Assembly (NCBI GenBank): GCA_036660615.1
Contig: JAVXAG010000079.1
Coordinates: forward strand, 1-8,745
DNA: 8,745 nt
Source of the DNA: JAVXAG01 sp036660615
GTDB lineage: Bacteria; Bacillota; Clostridia; Peptostreptococcales; Anaerovoracaceae
Direction: 5' to 3'
Positions 6,071-8,745 of the stretch are shown here, in pieces. The notes beneath the pieces are model-generated. The model had not been told where the DNA came from. It searched no databases and saw only the letters and a program-made list of their open reading frames with translations. Each line of letters opens with the position of its first letter. The stretch's first letter is position 1. The translations under genes were made by a program, and so were the position numbers.

Positions 6071-6100
6071 ATCATACAATCATTTGTTTTTCTATGAAAA
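6071..6100 (-). promoter_or_regulatory. Probable promoter of the Fic-like gene
   Basis: On the minus strand TTTTCA (6095-6100) and TATGAT (6071-6076) are 18 bases apart, a moderate match at each box. Transcription would start near 6064, about 24 nt before the chosen ATG. The -35 box shares bases with the -35 region of the divergent yfcE-like promoter. Confidence 0.45.
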
Positions 6101-6113
6101 CCACCCTAACTTA

Positions 6114-6122
6114 TGCTATAAT
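6114..6122 (+). promoter_or_regulatory. Extended -10 promoter of the YfcE-like gene
   Basis: TGCTATAAT is a perfect extended -10 element with TATAAT at 6117-6122. The -35 region (about 6094-6100, TGAAAA) is weak, as is usual for extended -10 promoters. Transcription would start near 6129, leaving a leader of about 25 nt. Confidence 0.6.
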
Positions 6123-6154
6123 TAACAAAAGTATGAAAGTTAGGAGAACAAAAG

Positions 6155-6730
6155 ATGAAAATATTTGTAATAAGCGATACTCATGGGATGCTTTCCAAGG
6201 CTATTGAAGTCTTTGAAGGGTTAACGGATATTGATTTGATAATTCATTGTGGTGATTATGACAGAGATGCTATTAACTTAGGCGACTATTTTGGAGTAGA
6301 TGTTATTACTGTAAAAGGCAACTCCGACGGTTCATACAGCGATGATGATTATAAAATAGTTGACACCCCTTATGGGCAAATATATGTAACTCATGGTCAT
6401 ATGCAAAATGTTAATTTTTCCTATGACAAAATATATTACACTGCTGCAGAAAAAAATTGTATTGCTGCAATCTTTGGTCACACTCACAAACCAATCTTCG
6501 AAGAAAATAATGGGATATACATGATAAATCCCGGTAGTTTGTCTATGCCAAGGGATGGTTCCCAAGGCTCATATGCCATAATCCATTCGTCTAAAGAAGA
6601 TTTTTATGGTTCAATAATATATTATGATGATATAGTCAAAACACCAAAAGCCACTCCACCAGTTGACAAAAAGAAAAAAGTCCAAGGTGGTTTTCTCCGC
6701 GGACTCTTAAATCATAGTGATCGTTTTTAA
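6155..6730 (+). CDS. YfcE/MJ0936-family metallophosphoesterase
   Basis: A 191-residue cytoplasmic phosphodiesterase of the YfcE/MJ0936 calcineurin-like family. Related enzymes use two metal ions (often Mn) to hydrolyse phosphodiesters, mainly shown on artificial substrates; the natural substrate is unknown. All metal-binding motifs are present: D8 and H10 in SDTHG, D34 in HCGD, N56 in GNSD, H80 in THGH, and H109 and H111 in GHTH, followed by NPGS at 125-128. The catalytic core ends near residue 160. A lysine-rich tail (about 165-191, with DKKKK and a final NHSDRF) extends past the usual family end and may be disordered. ATG start with AGGAG (6142-6146) eight bases upstream. In many Clostridia this family sits beside rph and rdgB; here it stands alone, divergent from the Fic-like gene. 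Confidence 0.92.
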   Translation: MKIFVISDTHGMLSKAIEVFEGLTDIDLIIHCGDYDRDAINLGDYFGVDVITVKGNSDGSYSDDDYKIVDTPYGQIYVTHGHMQNVNFSYDKIYYTAAEKNCIAAIFGHTHKPIFEENNGIYMINPGSLSMPRDGSQGSYAIIHSSKEDFYGSIIYYDDIVKTPKATPPVDKKKKVQGGFLRGLLNHSDRF

Positions 6731-6737
6731 TTATAAG

Positions 6738-6800
6738 AGGAGCTCCTTATAGGCAAAGTCACCGTCAAACAATTGACTTTTCCAAAAGGGCTCCTTTTTT
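6738..6800 (+). terminator. Long hairpin terminator after the YfcE-like gene
   Basis: AGGAGC (6738-6743) pairs with GCTCCT (6790-6795), and AAAGTCA (6755-6761) with TGACTTT (6774-6780), so two arms of about 22-24 bases form one long imperfect stem around a 12-base loop. TTTTTT follows at 6795-6800. On the other strand the T-run is interrupted (CTTATAATT), so it may end dsdA transcripts only weakly; dsdA stops at 6809, just beyond it. Confidence 0.8.
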
Positions 6801-6808
6801 ATGTACTT

Positions 6809-8113
6809 TTATTTTCCCATATTGTAATATGCTGTCATTTCATCTTGTGGAACCATACTTCCACCTGTAGCCCAGATAATATGGGTAGCATTTTTTAATT
6901 TATCCTTTAAATCATTTTTGATTAGATAACCTTCTGCATTTATCACATGTTGTGGCCCTATAAATGAGGCACACGCAGATGGTTCGATATATATGTCTTC
7001 TCTATCTGCAAGTTCTGCAAGATATGGGAATAAGTTTTCATCATTTATTGTAAAACACCCATCAAGAAGTGTAGACATAATACTCCCAACTAGTTTTGAT
7101 GGTCTTCCTACTGCTAATCCGTCTGCTGCAGTTTTTCCGTCAAGTCCAATATCTCCAACGGCGATTTCATCGTTAAGACCTGAAATCAATCCAAGTGTCA
7201 TACATGGTGCATGAGTTGGTTCTGCAAAGAAACAGTGAATGTTTTTGCCAAAAGCTTCCTTTAATCCAAAGGTTACTCCACCAGGTGCTCCACCAACTCC
7301 ACATGGAATATATACAAATACCGGATGATTTTCATCTACCAAAATATTATTTTCTTTGAACTGTTTTACTATTCTGTTGCCAGCAACGGCATATCCAAGG
7401 AATAAGTCCTGTGAACCCTCATCATCTACAAAATGACAGGTTGGGTCCAAAGCCGCCTCTTTTCTTCCTTCAGCAACTGCTTTTTGGTAGTCGTCAGGAT
7501 ATTCAATAACCACAACGCCCTTTTGTCTAAGCAAATCTTTTTTCCATTGTCTAGCGTCTGATGACATATGTACAGTAACTTTAAATCCTAATTTTGCACT
7601 TATTATACCTATGCTTAGTCCAAGGTTTCCAGTAGAGCCTACTGCCACACTGTATTCTGAAAAAAGTTTCTTAAATCTGCTCTCCGCCAAAATTTCATAG
7701 TTATCTTTAGCTGTCAGCATTCCTCTATCCATTGCAACTTTTTCCGCAAACTTCAGTACCTCATAAATACCACCTCTCGCTTTTATGGAACCCGATACTG
7801 GTAAATGGCTGTCGCATTTCAAAAATAGTCTGCCTTGTATTTCTTTTTCTGCATCTTTTTCAAGGGCTTCTTTCATCTTTGGTATCTCAACCAAATTTGA
7901 CTCAATTATGCCTTTTGACTCTTTTGTCTCCGGAAAAACCCTTTCTATGTATGGTGCGAACCTAGCCAATCTAGTTTCTGCATCGTTAATGTCTTCCCCA
8001 CCAAAAGGGAACTCCGCCTCCATAGAAACGTTGTTATTTAGCCAAAAAACCTCTTCACCGTTAACCATATTCTGAATTATCGGATGCTCAACCAATAGTT
8101 TATCTATATCCAT
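6809..8113 (-). CDS. dsdA: D-serine ammonia-lyase (D-serine dehydratase)
   Basis: DsdA, a cytoplasmic fold-type II PLP enzyme that converts D-serine to pyruvate and ammonia. It can detoxify D-serine and feed pyruvate to fermentation. At 434 residues it is the usual length. Seen here: the PLP lysine K111 in SGSIKARGG, the phosphate-binding loop GSTGNLGLS (159-167), PCGVGGAPGG (270-279), EPTHAPCM (298-305) and ATGGSMVP (415-422). The ATG at 8111-8113 is chosen because AGGAGG (8123-8128) sits 9 bases upstream; a GTG 10 codons earlier adds only a lysine/arginine-rich stretch and falls before that ribosome site. A good promoter lies just upstream. The usual partners dsdC (regulator) and dsdX (permease) are not next to it. 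All catalytic motifs are intact. It is convergent with the YfcE-like gene and divergent from the sigma-54-driven small gene. Confidence 0.94.
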   Translation of the reverse strand: MDIDKLLVEHPIIQNMVNGEEVFWLNNNVSMEAEFPFGGEDINDAETRLARFAPYIERVFPETKESKGIIESNLVEIPKMKEALEKDAEKEIQGRLFLKCDSHLPVSGSIKARGGIYEVLKFAEKVAMDRGMLTAKDNYEILAESRFKKLFSEYSVAVGSTGNLGLSIGIISAKLGFKVTVHMSSDARQWKKDLLRQKGVVVIEYPDDYQKAVAEGRKEAALDPTCHFVDDEGSQDLFLGYAVAGNRIVKQFKENNILVDENHPVFVYIPCGVGGAPGGVTFGLKEAFGKNIHCFFAEPTHAPCMTLGLISGLNDEIAVGDIGLDGKTAADGLAVGRPSKLVGSIMSTLLDGCFTINDENLFPYLAELADREDIYIEPSACASFIGPQHVINAEGYLIKNDLKDKLKNATHIIWATGGSMVPQDEMTAYYNMGK

Positions 8114-8122
8114 TCGGGTAAC

Positions 8123-8128
8123 CCTCCT
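8123..8128 (-). promoter_or_regulatory. Ribosome binding site fixing the dsdA start
   Basis: AGGAGG on the minus strand, 9 bases before the ATG at 8111-8113. The upstream GTG at 8141-8143 has no such site, only an A-rich stretch, and lies close to the predicted transcription start. Confidence 0.7.
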
Positions 8129-8150
8129 CTTTTTTTCTTTCACTTATGTC

Positions 8151-8179
8151 ATTATACACTATTTTTTCTCCTTTGGAAA
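8151..8179 (-). promoter_or_regulatory. Sigma-70-type promoter of dsdA
   Basis: On the minus strand TTTCCA (8174-8179) lies 17 bases from a perfect TATAAT (8151-8156). Transcription would start near 8144, giving a leader of about 31 nt before the chosen ATG. The -35 box matches the consensus at four of six bases. Confidence 0.65.
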
Positions 8180-8215
8180 GTTCATTTATGGTATGATTTT
8201 TCTTCTAAAAACCCA

Positions 8216-8231
8216 TTTTTGGTTCAAAAAC
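8216..8231. promoter_or_regulatory. Candidate activator site 1 (palindrome and direct repeat)
   Basis: TTTTTG-GTT-CAAAAA (8216-8230) is a perfect 6-bp inverted repeat. It contains GGTTCAAAAAC (8221-8231), nearly repeated 64 bp further on. It lies about 135 bp upstream of the predicted sigma-54 start, a normal distance for an enhancer-binding protein site. The assignment is inferred. Confidence 0.35.
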
Positions 8232-8284
8232 GACTTTTTTTCTCAAACTGCAAGTTTTATCTTTCTTTATCAATACGGCAATAG

Positions 8285-8296
8285 GGTTCAAATACC
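8285..8296. promoter_or_regulatory. Candidate activator site 2 (direct repeat of site 1)
   Basis: GGTTCAAATAC (8285-8295) matches site 1 at ten of eleven bases. The two copies are 64 bp apart, close to six helical turns, so they would lie on the same face of the DNA. GGT and ACC ends also make a short inverted repeat here. The assignment is inferred. Confidence 0.35.
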
Positions 8297-8331
8297 AACG
8301 TTTATAAAGTTTTTTCCAAAATAATGAAATG

Positions 8332-8349
8332 TTGGCACGCATATTGCTT
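8332..8349 (+). promoter_or_regulatory. Sigma-54 (RpoN) -24/-12 promoter
   Basis: TTGGCACGCATATTGCTT fits the sigma-54 consensus YTGGCACG-N4-TTGCW at every defined position. The GG (8334-8335) and GC (8346-8347) doublets are exactly ten bases apart. Transcription would start near 8359, leaving a leader of about 57 nt before the 77-residue gene. Such promoters need an AAA+ enhancer-binding activator, whose gene is not in this window. Confidence 0.88.
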
Positions 8350-8372
8350 TAATAAGTATCAAATAGAACTTA

Positions 8373-8394
8373 TGTAGTTAAAAAGAAAACTACA
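8373..8394 (+). promoter_or_regulatory. Leader hairpin before the 77-residue gene
   Basis: TGTAGTT (8373-8379) and AACTACA (8388-8394) form a perfect 7-bp inverted repeat with an A-rich 8-base loop. It lies between the predicted sigma-54 start and the ribosome site (GGAGG, 8404-8408). No T-run follows, so it is not a terminator; it may stabilise the mRNA or influence translation. Confidence 0.45.
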
Positions 8395-8415
8395 AACACA
8401 TATGGAGGTGTAGAT

Positions 8416-8649
8416 ATGAACAAAGAATTATTAGCAAAGGCTTTTAATGAAGCAAATGCACACGATGTAATGCGTCACGCAGACGGTAAAGAAAGATTCA
8501 CAATGTTATCAGATATGATGATGCAATATGGAATCAAAGAAAAAGCTGATTTCGCTAGAGAAGACGTTGACAAATATATTAGAGAACAATATTCAATCCT
8601 TGACGATTTAATTTCAGACTTCAAGTATCAAGAAAGAATGATGCGTTAA
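8416..8649 (+). CDS. Small protein of unknown function under sigma-54 control (77 residues)
   Basis: I do not recognise this family. The 77-residue protein looks almost wholly alpha-helical: helices at about 2-20, 24-39, 41-47 and 48-76, with no signal peptide or membrane span. It is highly charged and methionine-rich (eight Met, including MMM at 34-36 and MM at 75-76), and has two histidines (16 and 21) but no cysteine. ATG start with GGAGG (8404-8408) seven bases upstream. A consensus sigma-54 promoter in front and a terminator behind make it a stand-alone transcript, so it is likely real and switched on by a specific signal. Short charged helical proteins often act as adaptors or bind a partner, but no role can be read from the sequence. 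Divergent from dsdA, with 302 bp between the two starts. Confidence 0.8.
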   Translation: MNKELLAKAFNEANAHDVMRHADGKERFTMLSDMMMQYGIKEKADFAREDVDKYIREQYSILDDLISDFKYQERMMR

Positions 8650-8700
8650 TTAATCCGATACCTATTAAATCCTAAAACAAAAAAGAGAATAAAATAACAA

Positions 8701-8740
8701 AAAAGAGCTAAGTACCTAAATTGTACTTGGCTCTTTTTTG
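8701..8740 (+). terminator. Terminator after the 77-residue gene
   Basis: GAGC-T-AAGTAC (8705-8715) pairs with GTACTT-G-GCTC (8723-8733) around a 7-base loop, followed by TTTTTTG. A matching A-run precedes the stem, so it could also work on the opposite strand for a gene beyond the window edge. Confidence 0.88.
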
Positions 8741-8745
8741 TTCCT

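Overview
The window looks like a low-GC, Gram-positive anaerobe of the Clostridia. Genes are AT-rich with strong AGGAGG-type ribosome sites and TTGACA/TATAAT promoters. The murB-PHP-rapZ order is typical of Firmicutes. An amino-acid-fermentation type BKACE (Kce-like) enzyme and a D-serine ammonia-lyase suggest an amino-acid user. The exact genus cannot be told from this sequence.

Layout. Positions 1-190 are a gene-free stretch of about 54% GC (flanking genes are near 38%), built from degenerate repeated words. Next comes a minus-strand block: a terminator (192-222), the Kce-like gene (282-1109) with its own promoter, then rapZ (1167-2018), a PHP-domain phosphoesterase (2032-2778), murB (2771-3631) and an AI-2E-family membrane protein (3628-4860). 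The last four are tightly coupled: murB overlaps the upstream gene by ATGA, the PHP gene starts at a TTG inside the murB end, and the rapZ ribosome site overlaps the PHP stop codon. Divergent from this operon is a short gene of unknown function (5053-5292) with a very strong promoter and a hairpin leader. It shares a bidirectional terminator with a convergent gene (5366-6040) that I read as a degenerate Fic-fold protein lacking the catalytic histidine. A YfcE-type metallophosphoesterase (6155-6730) is divergent from that, and a long hairpin terminator separates it from convergent dsdA (6809-8113). Finally, a 302-bp intergenic region carries the dsdA promoter on one side and, on the other, a consensus sigma-54 promoter driving a 77-residue unknown protein (8416-8649), closed by a terminator at the right edge.

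How the genes fit together. The central operon links cell-wall precursor synthesis (murB) with the RapZ nucleotide-binding regulator, a common housekeeping context. In many Firmicutes yvcK and whiA follow rapZ; here the Kce-like gene follows. The Kce-like enzyme and DsdA both fit amino-acid catabolism, but neither has its usual pathway partners in view. The most novel items are the Fic pseudoenzyme, the sigma-54-driven mini-gene with two upstream repeats that may be activator sites, the strongly expressed 79-residue unknown protein, and the repeat region at the left edge, two of whose words copy the sigma-54 promoter pattern. No tRNA, rRNA, CRISPR array or insertion sequence was seen.
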